From positions 1 to 64,000 of the forward strand of contig JANLFJ010000017.1 of assembly GCA_024655825.1 (NCBI GenBank): DNA of 64,000 nt, read 5' to 3'. The notes under the pieces are model-generated. The model was given only the letters and a program-made list of their open reading frames with translations. It did no database searches and had not been told where the DNA came from. The stretch comes from Peptococcaceae bacterium. Lineage in GTDB: Bacteria > Bacillota > Peptococcia > DRI-13 > PHAD01. The first letter of the stretch is position 1; the number at the start of each line of letters is the position of its first letter. Below, piece after piece: positions 9,948-18,247 of the stretch. The position numbers and the translations under genes are program-made.

Positions 9948-11853
9948 CCGTCACCCCCCGGAAATAGTTTTCCGCTTCGCTCTCATTCATGCCGTCTATC
10001 CTTTCCAGCATCGCCGGAAAAAGCGGTGGATAAAGCTTATACAGGTAATGGTACATCCTGTTTACCAGGTATTCGCCATCCGGCACCATTGACCAGATGC
10101 GCTGGATGTGATCCGTGGCCATGTAGACAGCCTGGGAGTATTCCTGCATAAGAATGAGAAAACGGGATATATCGGGCAGGCCGCTTTGATTCAGCTCAAA
10201 GAGCGCTTTTGCCCTGTCTTTCGCTTTATTCTTCCATTCCTCCACGCTGTCGAAGACGGTTTTCACACCGGATAAATCAAGACCTTTTTCTCTTTTGTAT
10301 TCCTCAATACCGTACTTGAGGTAATTGACACGGTTTTCGATAAACACTTCCAGGGTCTCACAAAGCCCCACAAAAAGACGATGGTCCATTTTTCCCGTTC
10401 TGCGCATCAAAACCATGGCCAGAGGGTGCTCTTCCAGTTTTTGCAGGAGCAAGGAGCAAAGCAGGTACCCCAGCAGGCAAGGCCTTTTCTGTCTCCCTTC
10501 CGTGGGACGCCAGCCCCAGTTGCAGGCCCTTTTCATAAGCCTGTGGTACAAGACGGCCCGTGTATCGGGACTTTCGCTGTTCAGTTCGTACTCCGTTTCG
10601 CCAAGCCTGCCCACGTCCGCGGGAACGTTTACGGTTATGCCGAACATGTCAAGCAGGTTGTCAAAAACCCCGCAGTAGTATTTGCCGTTTTCCCAAAAAA
10701 TGTGAGGCCGCTCGTATATTCCCGTTCTTTTTACATCGTAAGGGCCAACCCCGCTTACTCCCAGGGGAGGATAATGCCCATCCGCCCTCAGGACCACCCT
10801 GATTTCCGGAGCCCAGCTGATTTTATCAAAATGGAGCACAGGCAGTTTTTCCAATCCATAGTTACTCAAAACCCCGTCAATATAGGCATCCGGCGTGACA
10901 AAATGAATCCTGTATTTATTCTTGCTTGTCTCAAGGATTTCTTTCCAGGCCTTTTCTATAATCTCCAGGGCAATATCCCCGAAATCCATAAGCTCTAAAT
11001 CCTGAATGTATAAAAGGAGTCCTCCTTCCGGGACCTTTTCCAGCTCCCGGCACAGCACTTCCTTATAAATTTTTGTTCCTTCCTCGCCGCTGATCGGGTA
11101 ACTTTCCGGTATACTGGTCAGGTACTCGCTGTCAAAAACCGGGTATTCACCCAAAATGTATCCCTGCGACTTCACCTCATCTCTCTTCATCCTGGTAATG
11201 GGACGCCAAATTTCCTGGGAAATGGGGAAATTGCGGGGAAGGGCCAGGATACTGCGCCGGCGGCCTTTAAGCCAGAAAGGCCTGTAAATATAATCTCCCT
11301 CTCCCTCTATACTAAAAGACACTTTTTTCTCATTCAGGTGAGGGAAAACGACGTAATCTATATTGGCCGCTTCCACAGCTTCCAGCCTGGCGTAACTCAA
11401 GGAGCCTTCCGTCGGGAAAAGCCCTTTGTACCTGGGGTAAGGAACTCCAAGCACTTGATGGAGGTACTGCATGTTCCAGACGATCTCCTGGGTCATTTCT
11501 TCCGCGCGAAGAAGAGAGACATGCGTGTGGTGAGCCTGGATATACAACGGGTAAAGCCTTTTCCGCCGGTAGTCTTTCCTCAGGTTTTCGAATGTCTCCG
11601 GCATAACATCCTTTACTTGAACAAGCAGCTCGTTTGTATAGTCGACGCACATGGGAGCGTCCAGTATATCCCCCAGCCTGCTGCACTGTGAATAGATGTC
11701 GCGTCCTTCTTTCTTTCTTTTTTTTAAGTAGTTTTCATCCTTAAAGCTTTCCTTCATCGGGTTATCCCCGGGCAGGCCGGCTAGAAGTTTTTCCGGGAGG
11801 TCCCAGAGAAGTTCATGCGCGTGAAAGGCCAAAATAACATAAACGTTTTTCAG
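9928..11853 (-). CDS. GH57-family alpha-glucan enzyme, likely CTG start
   Basis: The 641-residue protein is related to family GH57 amylases and branching enzymes. With the CTG start at 11853 it begins MKNVYVILAFHAHELLWDLP, giving the first beta strand and the His-x-His motif of the family. A Glu in LFPTEGSLSYARLEAVEAA sits where the GH57 nucleophile lies, and an Asp in YIQDLELMDFGD where the acid/base lies. An in-frame TAA just upstream leaves only CTG 11853 or TTG 11832 as starts; TTG would remove the first strand. CTG overlaps the TGA of the preceding GH13 gene (CTGA) and follows GGGGTGAT, so translational coupling is likely. Exact specificity is unknown. Confidence 0.82.
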   Translation of the reverse strand: MKNVYVILAFHAHELLWDLPEKLLAGLPGDNPMKESFKDENYLKKRKKEGRDIYSQCSRLGDILDAPMCVDYTNELLVQVKDVMPETFENLRKDYRRKRLYPLYIQAHHTHVSLLRAEEMTQEIVWNMQYLHQVLGVPYPRYKGLFPTEGSLSYARLEAVEAANIDYVVFPHLNEKKVSFSIEGEGDYIYRPFWLKGRRRSILALPRNFPISQEIWRPITRMKRDEVKSQGYILGEYPVFDSEYLTSIPESYPISGEEGTKIYKEVLCRELEKVPEGGLLLYIQDLELMDFGDIALEIIEKAWKEILETSKNKYRIHFVTPDAYIDGVLSNYGLEKLPVLHFDKISWAPEIRVVLRADGHYPPLGVSGVGPYDVKRTGIYERPHIFWENGKYYCGVFDNLLDMFGITVNVPADVGRLGETEYELNSESPDTRAVLYHRLMKRACNWGWRPTEGRQKRPCLLGYLLCSLLLQKLEEHPLAMVLMRRTGKMDHRLFVGLCETLEVFIENRVNYLKYGIEEYKREKGLDLSGVKTVFDSVEEWKNKAKDRAKALFELNQSGLPDISRFLILMQEYSQAVYMATDHIQRIWSMVPDGEYLVNRMYHYLYKLYPPLFPAMLERIDGMNESEAENYFRGVTVKALIR

Positions 11854-14090
11854 TTAGCATCACCCCTGTAATTGTAGATAAAACCGCTGTAAGGAGGCAG
11901 CAGGAATTCGCTGACCATGCCTGTGGATGTTTCGATGAACTCGCTTCCTTCCGCTGCCGCTTCGCTTGGGCTGTCGCCTCTTATGCTGTTGAGATCCGCC
12001 AGCTTCGCCCAGCGGCCCGGTGCGCGGACATCGATCTCCACCGGAACATCAACGCCTTCGAAGTTAAGCATAACCAGCAGTTTGCCGGATGAATCGCGCC
12101 CGCCGTCGGCTATCCAGCCGGCAACCCTTTTTCCCCCTCCTCTTTTTTCCGGCAGCCAGGGTGCTATTACCCAGGTAAACTTACCCTCGTCTGCGGGATT
12201 ATACCCGCAAAGCCTCAGGGCCTCGTGTTTTTTCCGCAGGTTTATCAGCCCGCAAGTCCATTGATAAAACTTCCTGCTCGCTTCGGAGTCGTTATCCCAT
12301 GCCACCTTAATCCTGTTTCTTTCCCTTTCTATGCCGAACTCCTGTCCCATATAAATCATTGGCTGGCCCAGGGATACCATGGTGGTCATCAATCCCAGGC
12401 GGGCCTTGCGGTCTTTGATAAGCGGGTCGTTGAGACGCGGGCCGCCTGTCGCCACTTCAAACTGCACGCTGTTCTCGTCATGGCTTTCACAATAGTTGAT
12501 CACGTTGTTGGTGTGGGCGGCGAAGCTGTCTTTGCTGAAATAGATCATTGTCCCTATGTTCTCCGGGCTGTTGGGAACATTCTCGAATACTCCCTCGCGA
12601 AGCAGCGCCTTGACCTTGTCATGAAAAATGTTCGACCACTGGGCGTAACCGTTGTATCCTTCAATGTTCAAGTCCTGCTCGTTGGGCAGGTTTTCGGCAA
12701 TAAGTATGGCATCCGGTTTGAAACCGGTGTCCTTGATTTCGTGGGCCAGGCGGTGCAGCAGCCGGTGATCGAGAAAATAGCTGTGGGTGGCGTCAAAACG
12801 AAAACCGTCGACATGGTATTCCTTGATAAACAGCTTGCAGGAGTCGATAAGCATGTTGTCCACTTCCTCTTTTCCCGTGGCCACCCTGTTGCCCCACATC
12901 GTCTCCCCGGCAAAATAAAACCCGCCCCGGCCGGAACCGTCGTCGATCAGGTTCCACAGGGGATTGAAATCATTCGAGGTGTGGTTGAAAACCTGGTCGA
13001 TTATTACGGCAAGTCCATGCCGGTGAGCCTCGTTGATCATCTCCCGGAAGTCATCCGGCGTCCCAAAGTCTTTTTCCACGGCCATAAAAGTGCAGGGCTC
13101 GTAGCCCAGACCGCGCTTTACCGGGACCTCGGAGGTGGGCATCAGGGCCAGCGCCGTTATCCCCAGTCTCTCAAAATAGCCGCTCTTTATGCGCCTGGTG
13201 ACTCCTTTGAACGTTCCCTGGATTTCTTCCGGTATTTCGGAGTCATTGTCAGTAAAACCGTATACGTTAAGTTCGTAAAGTATTAAATCCTTTACCTCCG
13301 GTGTTTTCCATTCCTGGTCGGTCCACTTGAATTTTGTCGGGTCAACAACGACCGAGTTGCGGTTTTTATAATCATCGCTGTACAGCCTGGTGTAGGGATC
13401 GGGTACATAACGTTCCGTTTCTGCGCTGCCGCCCTGAAGGTAAAACTTGTATTCTATTTCCCGCCAGCTCCTGTCCGGCCTGATCCTGGCCAGCCAGATG
13501 TTGGGCTGGTAATAAAAGCCCCGGTAAAGCTGCATTTCTATGAACTGTTCCTCCCGGGCGGCAGGGTGGCCCGGGCACTGCCAGTCATTGAAGTTGCCGA
13601 CCAGGTAAACCCTGGCCGCCCGCGGGTGAAAGAAGCCGAACAAGACGGACCCGTCGTTTAAAAGACTGGCGCCCAGCATGGAAGGAATACCAAGCCCTGA
13701 GACATCGGTATCGGGGAAATAGAAATTATCCCCGGGTACCAGGTGCTTGATCATCCGGTGGTAATCTTTGACGTTCCCCACCGGGCTGGCCGGCAGAACC
13801 TGGTAAACATTGTGCCTGCCGGCCATGGACCATATTTCTTTCCCCATGTGCCGGTGAAAGGTCCTGTTGTGCCGCCCCTCTTCCCAGCGTACTTCTTTCC
13901 CTTTACCGTCCTTAAACAAGAAGTTGAAACTGGAGCGGTTGTAAGACAGGTCGAAATATGGGCCGAAATCATCCCGGCCGGCGGACTCCACTTCTCTTTC
14001 CAGCGTCGCCCCGTCGCTGACCCATACCCACATGACCGGTTCCAGAAATCCATAACCGTTGTCGTAGTGTATACGCACATCATGCCGCAC
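11850..14090 (-). CDS. GH13 alpha-amylase / branching-enzyme-like protein
   Basis: This is a 746-residue multidomain alpha-glucan enzyme. The N-terminal 110 residues (RIHYDNGYGFLEPVMWVWV) resemble a CBM41/PUD-type carbohydrate module. A CBM48-like segment follows around residues 150-215 (RVYLVGNFNDWQC), then a GH13 barrel with VIIDQVFNHTSND, GFRFDATHSY (Asp nucleophile), ILIAENLPN (Glu) and CESHDENSV (Asp). The start is GTG, with GGGGAGGTG 7 nt upstream. It is the first gene of a two-gene operon with the GH57 protein. It could be a branching or debranching enzyme or an amylase; it lacks the length and inserts expected of TreY. Confidence 0.82.
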   Translation of the reverse strand: MRHDVRIHYDNGYGFLEPVMWVWVSDGATLEREVESAGRDDFGPYFDLSYNRSSFNFLFKDGKGKEVRWEEGRHNRTFHRHMGKEIWSMAGRHNVYQVLPASPVGNVKDYHRMIKHLVPGDNFYFPDTDVSGLGIPSMLGASLLNDGSVLFGFFHPRAARVYLVGNFNDWQCPGHPAAREEQFIEMQLYRGFYYQPNIWLARIRPDRSWREIEYKFYLQGGSAETERYVPDPYTRLYSDDYKNRNSVVVDPTKFKWTDQEWKTPEVKDLILYELNVYGFTDNDSEIPEEIQGTFKGVTRRIKSGYFERLGITALALMPTSEVPVKRGLGYEPCTFMAVEKDFGTPDDFREMINEAHRHGLAVIIDQVFNHTSNDFNPLWNLIDDGSGRGGFYFAGETMWGNRVATGKEEVDNMLIDSCKLFIKEYHVDGFRFDATHSYFLDHRLLHRLAHEIKDTGFKPDAILIAENLPNEQDLNIEGYNGYAQWSNIFHDKVKALLREGVFENVPNSPENIGTMIYFSKDSFAAHTNNVINYCESHDENSVQFEVATGGPRLNDPLIKDRKARLGLMTTMVSLGQPMIYMGQEFGIERERNRIKVAWDNDSEASRKFYQWTCGLINLRKKHEALRLCGYNPADEGKFTWVIAPWLPEKRGGGKRVAGWIADGGRDSSGKLLVMLNFEGVDVPVEIDVRAPGRWAKLADLNSIRGDSPSEAAAEGSEFIETSTGMVSEFLLPPYSGFIYNYRGDAN

Positions 14091-14182
14091 GCGACAAACA
14101 CCTCCCCTTTCGTTTTGGTTGCCGCTAAGCCTATTTTTCGTTAATGAAGGCTTTTTATACAGGGCAAATTGTCAGGTTTTAC

Positions 14183-14211
14183 TTGATTTTTCCACCGATA
14201 CGGGTTAAAAT
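14183..14211 (+). promoter_or_regulatory. Candidate sigma-A promoter of the thi operon
   Basis: TTGATT (14183-14188) and TAAAAT (14206-14211) have a 17-bp spacer and lie 40 bp before the TPP aptamer, a suitable place for the leader transcript. Confidence 0.6.
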
Positions 14212-14251
14212 GATTGTATCAACAGCAATAAAATTGAATACGACATCTGCT

Positions 14252-14346
14252 GCTAGGGGAGCTGGAAAGGCCGGCTGAGATTAAGAACCGCTAAGTTCTT
14301 TAACCCTTTAACCTGATCTGGATAATACCAGCGTAGGGAAGTGAGG
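14252..14346 (+). promoter_or_regulatory. TPP riboswitch (THI box)
   Basis: The aptamer shows the conserved parts in order: AGGGGAGC near 14255, GGCTGAGA (14273-14280), a variable P3 hairpin, ACCCTTTAACCTGATCTGG (starting 14303) and AATACCAGCGTAGGGAAG (starting 14324). It binds thiamine pyrophosphate. Family knowledge predicts that ligand binding favours the intrinsic terminator starting at 14381 and shuts off thiW-thiD-thiC. Confidence 0.96.
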
Positions 14347-14380
14347 TGTGCCCATGTCAGAATTTTCTCTGGGATGACGA

Positions 14381-14422
14381 GGCGCAAGTTTCCCGTGTTG
14401 GAACTTGCGCCCTCTCTTTTTC
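14381..14422 (+). terminator. Riboswitch expression-platform terminator
   Basis: GGCGCAAGTT (14381-14390) pairs with AACTTGCGCC (14402-14411) and is followed by CTCTTTTTC. The position between aptamer and thiW fits transcription attenuation. Confidence 0.88.
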
Positions 14423-14486
14423 GCTTGCGGCGTCATTTTAAAATTTGAATCAAACCATCAGTAATCGATGAAAGGATGGAATTAAA

Positions 14487-14990
14487 ATGAACATTTACAG
14501 GCTTACTTTTTCCGCCCTGCTGATTGCAGTCGGCGTCATCACCAGCCATCTCATTTATATACCGGTCGGCGTGGCCAAATGCTATCCCGTCCAGCACACC
14601 ATCAACGTGCTGTCAGCCGTGCTGCTGGGACCCTGGTACGCCGTGTTCAACGCCTTTACCGTCTCGCTGCTGCGCAACATCTTGGGAACCGGGTCCCTGC
14701 TGGCCTTCCCCGGCAGCATGATCGGGGCGTTTTTGGCCGCTGTCGCTTACCGGAAAACAGGCCGGCTTCTGCCCGCCGTCCTGGGCGAAATCACCGGTAC
14801 GGGAATACTGGGTGCGCTGGCCGCCTACCCGGTGGCAAAATTTGTTCTGGGCAAAAGCACCGCAGCCCTTTTCTTCGTCGTGCCGTTTCTGGCAAGCACT
14901 ACGGGGGGAAGCATCATCGGTTATTTCATTCTAAAATGCCTGCCGCTCAGGGAAGCCTCGCAAAAACTGGCCACGGGTGAGAAAAAGTGA
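14487..14990 (+). CDS. thiW: ThiW, ECF-type thiazole uptake S component
   Basis: This is a 167-residue membrane protein with about five hydrophobic segments and the ThiW-typical N-terminal stretch [21 protein letters not shown]. ThiW is the substrate-binding subunit of an energy-coupling-factor transporter, predicted from its TPP regulation to import hydroxyethylthiazole or a related precursor. No ECF ATPase or T subunit is nearby, as usual for group II ECF systems that share the module. AAAGGATGG precedes the ATG. It is the first gene after the TPP riboswitch, and its TGA overlaps the GTG of thiD. Confidence 0.9.
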   Translation: MNIYRLTFSALLIAVGVITSHLIYIPVGVAKCYPVQHTINVLSAVLLGPWYAVFNAFTVSLLRNILGTGSLLAFPGSMIGAFLAAVAYRKTGRLLPAVLGEITGTGILGALAAYPVAKFVLGKSTAALFFVVPFLASTTGGSIIGYFILKCLPLREASQKLATGEKK

Positions 14991-15787
14991 AAAACGTTTT
15001 AACGATCGCCGGTTCCGACAGCTGCGGCGGAGCGGGAATCCAGGCGGACCTGAAAACATTTGCCGCCCACGGGGTATACGGAATGAGCGTGATCACTGCG
15101 GTGACCGCGCAAAACACCCAGGGCGTTCTGGCAGTGCAGGATATTGACGCCGAAGTCATAGCCCGGCAAATCGAGGCCGTTTTTACGGACATCGAGGTGA
15201 GCGCCGTAAAAATCGGCATGGTCTCACTGAGCCGCTCCATTGCCGCTATTGCCGGGAAGCTGAAACAATACCGGGCCCAAAATATCGTCGTGGACCCGGT
15301 GATGATCTCCAAAAGCGGTTATGACCTGTTGAAGCCGAAAGCAAAAACGGCCTTGATCAAAAACCTGCTGCCGCTGGCCTTAATCGTGACACCCAATTTG
15401 TTCGAAGCGGAAGCAATCACGGGAACCGCCGTCAAAACCCTCGAAGACATGAAAGAGACGGCGGTGATGATTCATAAAATGGGGCCTAAAAATGTCCTGA
15501 TCAAAGGCGGGCACCTCCAGGAGGAGGCGGTCGATGTCCTCTTTGACGGCTGCGATTTCAAATATTTTACCGGGCCGCGAATTTATACGAAAAACACCCA
15601 CGGGACCGGCTGCACCCTTTCTTCGGCCATAGCGGCCAATATCGCCAGGGGACTTTCGCTGGAAGAAGCGGTGTCGAAGGCCAAGGAATACATCACCACG
15701 GCCATTGAACATGCCCTCTCCATCGGCAGCGGTCCCGGTCCTGTAAACCATTTTTACGAGCTGTATAAAAAAACGGGCCTGGGTTAA
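14987..15787 (+). CDS. thiD: HMP/HMP-phosphate kinase ThiD
   Basis: ThiD phosphorylates hydroxymethylpyrimidine twice to HMP-PP for thiamine synthesis. The 266 residues show the ribokinase-like pattern: [19 protein letters not shown] at the N-terminus (substrate Gly and Gln), DPVMISKSG in the middle, and the anion-hole motif [13 protein letters not shown] near residue 205 with the catalytic base Asp/Cys region. The start is GTG overlapping the thiW stop (GTGA), giving tight coupling in the riboswitch-controlled operon. The length is typical for the single-domain form. Confidence 0.95.
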   Translation: MKNVLTIAGSDSCGGAGIQADLKTFAAHGVYGMSVITAVTAQNTQGVLAVQDIDAEVIARQIEAVFTDIEVSAVKIGMVSLSRSIAAIAGKLKQYRAQNIVVDPVMISKSGYDLLKPKAKTALIKNLLPLALIVTPNLFEAEAITGTAVKTLEDMKETAVMIHKMGPKNVLIKGGHLQEEAVDVLFDGCDFKYFTGPRIYTKNTHGTGCTLSSAIAANIARGLSLEEAVSKAKEYITTAIEHALSIGSGPGPVNHFYELYKKTGLG

Positions 15788-15815
15788 CCGGGCATAACAA
15801 ACAGACAAGGAAGTG

Positions 15816-17123
15816 ATGAAAAGAATGACCCAGCTGGAAGCGGCAAGAAAAGGGATAGTTACTAAAGAAATGGAAAAGGCCGCCCTGTTCGATAAGACGG
15901 ACCCGGAGTCCTTGCGGGAAAAAATTGCCGCCGGGGAAGCAGTCCTGCCCTGCAACATCAACCACCGCCACATTCGCCCCATGGCTGTGGGCAAGGGTTT
16001 GTCCACCAAGGTAAATGCGAACATCGGCACTTCGGACGCCTTCCCGCAGGTAGAGAAGGAACTGGAAAAACTGGCCGCAGCGGTGAAAGCCGGCGCTCAT
16101 TCGGTAATGGACCTGAGCACGGGGGGAAACATTGACCTGGTCAGAAAGAAGATAATCGAGGCCAGCCCGGTTATGATCGGGACCGTCCCCATTTACCAGG
16201 TGCTTGTCGAAAAGCAAAGAAAAGGTTACGGGATGGTTGAAATGACCGCGGAAGAGATCTTCGAGGGGATCGAGAAGCACTGCGCGGACGGGGCCGATTT
16301 TATCACCGTGCACTGCGGGGTAACCCTGGAGGTCATCGAGGAGCTGAAAAACCGGGGCCGGGTTATGGACATCGTCTCCCGGGGCGGTTCGTTTATCACG
16401 GCCTGGATGCTGCACCATAAAAAACAAAACCCGCTGTTTGAACAATTCGACCGGCTGCTGGACATAGCCCGCAAGTATGACGTCACTTTGAGCCTAGGGG
16501 ACGGGTTGAGACCCGGCTGCCTGGCGGATGCCACCGATTCCCCGCAAATCAAAGAACTGATCATCCTGGGTGGACTGGTGAAACGGTCTAGGGAAGCAGG
16601 CGTGCAGGCGATGGTGGAAGGCCCCGGTCATGTGCCCCTGGACCAGATTGAGGCCAACATGAAACTTGAAAAAACGCTCTGCCACAACGCGCCTTTTTAT
16701 GTCCTGGGACCCCTGGTGACCGATGTCGCCCCGGGTTATGACCACATTGTCTCGGCCATAGGCGGAGCTATTGCGGCTTCTTCGGGCGCCGATTTTATCT
16801 GCTACGTGACGCCGTCGGAACACCTGGGCCTGCCTTCGGCGGAGGACGTGAAGGAGGGCGTTATTGCCGCCAGGATTGCCGCCCATGCCGCGGATATCGT
16901 CAAAGGCGTAAAAGGGGCCAGGGAATGGGACCTGGAAATGGCCAAAGCGCGTAAAAAACTGGACTGGAAAAAACAAATCGAACTGGCCATCGACCCGGAA
17001 AAGGCCGCAAGGATGCGCAAAGATAAAAACGAGGATGACCAGGAATACTGCACAATGTGCGGGAAGTTTTGCGCCTATAAGCTGGTCAGCGAGTACTTGG
17101 GAACTGAGTATACCCGCTGCTGA
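15816..17123 (+). CDS. thiC: Phosphomethylpyrimidine synthase ThiC
   Basis: ThiC is the radical-SAM enzyme that rearranges aminoimidazole ribotide into HMP phosphate. The protein of about 435 residues carries RPMAVGKGLSTKVNANIGTS, GADFITVHCGVT, a barrel, and the C-terminal iron-sulfur motif C-x2-C-x4-C in EYCTMCGKFCAYK. Start: the open frame includes GTG 15813, ATG 15816 and ATG 15825. AAGGAAG at 15807 supports 15816 or 15825, and homologues usually begin near MTQLEAA (15825). It is the third gene of the thi operon, and a strong hairpin terminator follows. Confidence 0.95.
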   Translation: MKRMTQLEAARKGIVTKEMEKAALFDKTDPESLREKIAAGEAVLPCNINHRHIRPMAVGKGLSTKVNANIGTSDAFPQVEKELEKLAAAVKAGAHSVMDLSTGGNIDLVRKKIIEASPVMIGTVPIYQVLVEKQRKGYGMVEMTAEEIFEGIEKHCADGADFITVHCGVTLEVIEELKNRGRVMDIVSRGGSFITAWMLHHKKQNPLFEQFDRLLDIARKYDVTLSLGDGLRPGCLADATDSPQIKELIILGGLVKRSREAGVQAMVEGPGHVPLDQIEANMKLEKTLCHNAPFYVLGPLVTDVAPGYDHIVSAIGGAIAASSGADFICYVTPSEHLGLPSAEDVKEGVIAARIAAHAADIVKGVKGAREWDLEMAKARKKLDWKKQIELAIDPEKAARMRKDKNEDDQEYCTMCGKFCAYKLVSEYLGTEYTRC

Positions 17124-17146
17124 GGAAAACGGCCGGTTTAAACGCT

Positions 17147-17172
17147 GGAGGGAGCCGGACGGCTCCCTCTTT
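17147..17172 (+). terminator. Terminator of the thi operon
   Basis: GAGGGAGCC (17148-17156) pairs with GGCTCCCTC (17161-17169) around a tiny loop and is followed by TTT. It lies 24 bp after the thiC stop. Confidence 0.75.
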
Positions 17173-17194
17173 GCCTTGAATTATTAATTGCCTG

Positions 17195-17572
17195 TCATTT
17201 TTTCACATGCCTCAATACATCCTGCTTGTCGATTTCAATGCTTCTGTACGGTTCCATACCTTTTTGTTTACCCTCTTTTATTTTTCTGTACAGGCCATTG
17301 ACAAGCTGTTCACCAATTACAGCCACCCCAAGACTATGTTCAAATCTATTATGATTTCCAGACGGATAAACTAATGACGCAACCGCCACTTGACTTATAC
17401 GGCGCAGTCTTTGCACAATAGGAAGGTCTAGTATGGCAATTTCGTGCGGCATAAATAAATTAGAACCCCAAATGCTGTCATGAATTACTTTTGGAGCTCT
17501 AACATGCTGAGGTTTATAATACTTTAGTTGAGTTGATACATATTCCTCAACAGCATCTTTTAATAGACCCAT
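17195..17572 (-). pseudogene. Truncated HD-superfamily phosphohydrolase
   Basis: The 125 residues match the N-terminal part of SAMHD1/dGTPase-like HD proteins: VIHDSIWGSNLFMPHEIAIL, LPIVQRLRRISQ, and the first metal-binding His in HNRFEHSLGV near residue 77. Full-length relatives continue into an ALLHDIGH-type HD motif. Here the frame stops at RHVKK, just before that motif, and only 70 bp remain before thiC, so most of the active site is gone. It lies 28 bp downstream of the 133-residue gene, probably co-transcribed. It is most likely a deletion remnant; a functional small protein cannot be excluded. Confidence 0.7.
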
Positions 17573-17600
17573 TATTTCACCTCTGTATAATCAACAATAA

Positions 17601-18002
17601 TCAACATATTATTGCTTCAAATTCCTTGCACATCTTATCTATTATTTTCTTTTTTGTTTTTGGAAAAACTTCATATCCTTTCGATAAATGCTTTTTATTA
17701 AGAAAATAAGTATCGTATTTGGGATTTATAGTTCCTAGAAGGCAAAAAGTCTCAAGTTCATTTAGTATCTCTTCCAAAAGCCTTGAATAAGGGATTAATC
17801 CGGATACATCAAAAGAAAATTCTTTAAAAAACGGTTCATATTCAGGATTTTTCTTTAGTTCATAAATAGCTTTATGAATAACAGAATGATTTTTAGGTAT
17901 ATGATCATTTTCAAGCTTTGAAAAGAGAGCCATAATAAGATCTTCTGCCGAGACATGCTGCTTGAGAAAAGTTTGTATTTCCTTCACATAAGCAGTATTC
18001 AT
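17601..18002 (-). CDS. Hypothetical protein upstream of the HD fragment
   Basis: This is an unrecognised 133-residue, Lys-rich, helical soluble protein (MNTAYVKEIQTFLKQHVSAE at the start; C-terminal KKKIIDKMCKEFEAIIC). The frame opens further upstream, but GGGAGGGG ending 7 nt before ATG 18002 decides the start. It probably forms a two-gene unit with the truncated HD protein that follows. The base composition is clearly more AT-rich than the neighbouring thi and cot genes, suggesting recent acquisition. No domain was recognised. Confidence 0.65.
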   Translation of the reverse strand: MNTAYVKEIQTFLKQHVSAEDLIMALFSKLENDHIPKNHSVIHKAIYELKKNPEYEPFFKEFSFDVSGLIPYSRLLEEILNELETFCLLGTINPKYDTYFLNKKHLSKGYEVFPKTKKKIIDKMCKEFEAIIC

Positions 18003-18081
18003 AGATAACACCCCTCCCAAGGTATTATAACCCAAAAAACCCGATAATTAAATCCAAATTTATACATTTATTCCGCATGTA

Positions 18082-18107
18082 AAATCTTTTTCATATCAAA
18101 AAGATTT
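18082..18107. terminator. AT-rich hairpin, possible terminator
   Basis: AAATCTTTTT (18082-18091) and AAAAAGATTT (18098-18107) form a 10-bp perfect stem. It lies 3' of the degenerate cotJC tail on the minus strand and could be the old terminator of that gene. Confidence 0.45.
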
Positions 18108-18128
18108 CGCTATCCGGCATAAAATGCT

Positions 18129-18205
18129 TTAACACCACTTCTTTTGGTTCATGAATTGCCGCAGGTGCTTCAGCGCCTCGCGCCGAAGCGCCAAAAATGC
18201 GCCCC
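18129..18205 (-). pseudogene. Degenerate 3' end of a second cotJC
   Basis: Read on the minus strand, this stretch encodes HFWRFG, then after a one-base shift EALKHLRQFMNQKKWC and TAA. It aligns with the intact CotJC C-terminus HFQRFGEALNHLQEFMNEKKCY at 19265. The extra base in GGCGCGAGG breaks the frame. The rest of the gene is missing and a DUF4143 fragment takes its place. The many silent differences from the intact copy point to an old paralogue and not a fresh duplication. Confidence 0.75.
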
Positions 18206-18247
18206 ACCGCCTGCCATGTCAATGTCTTTGTCCAATGCCATAAAATC

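Noticed and set aside
12225-13286. 353-codon plus-strand frame
   Set aside because: Antisense to the GH13 gene, whose four catalytic regions are intact.
11850-14090. Identification of the GH13 protein as TreY
   Set aside because: Catalytic regions and CBM48 placement fit branching/amylase types; the characteristic TreY insertions and order were not seen.
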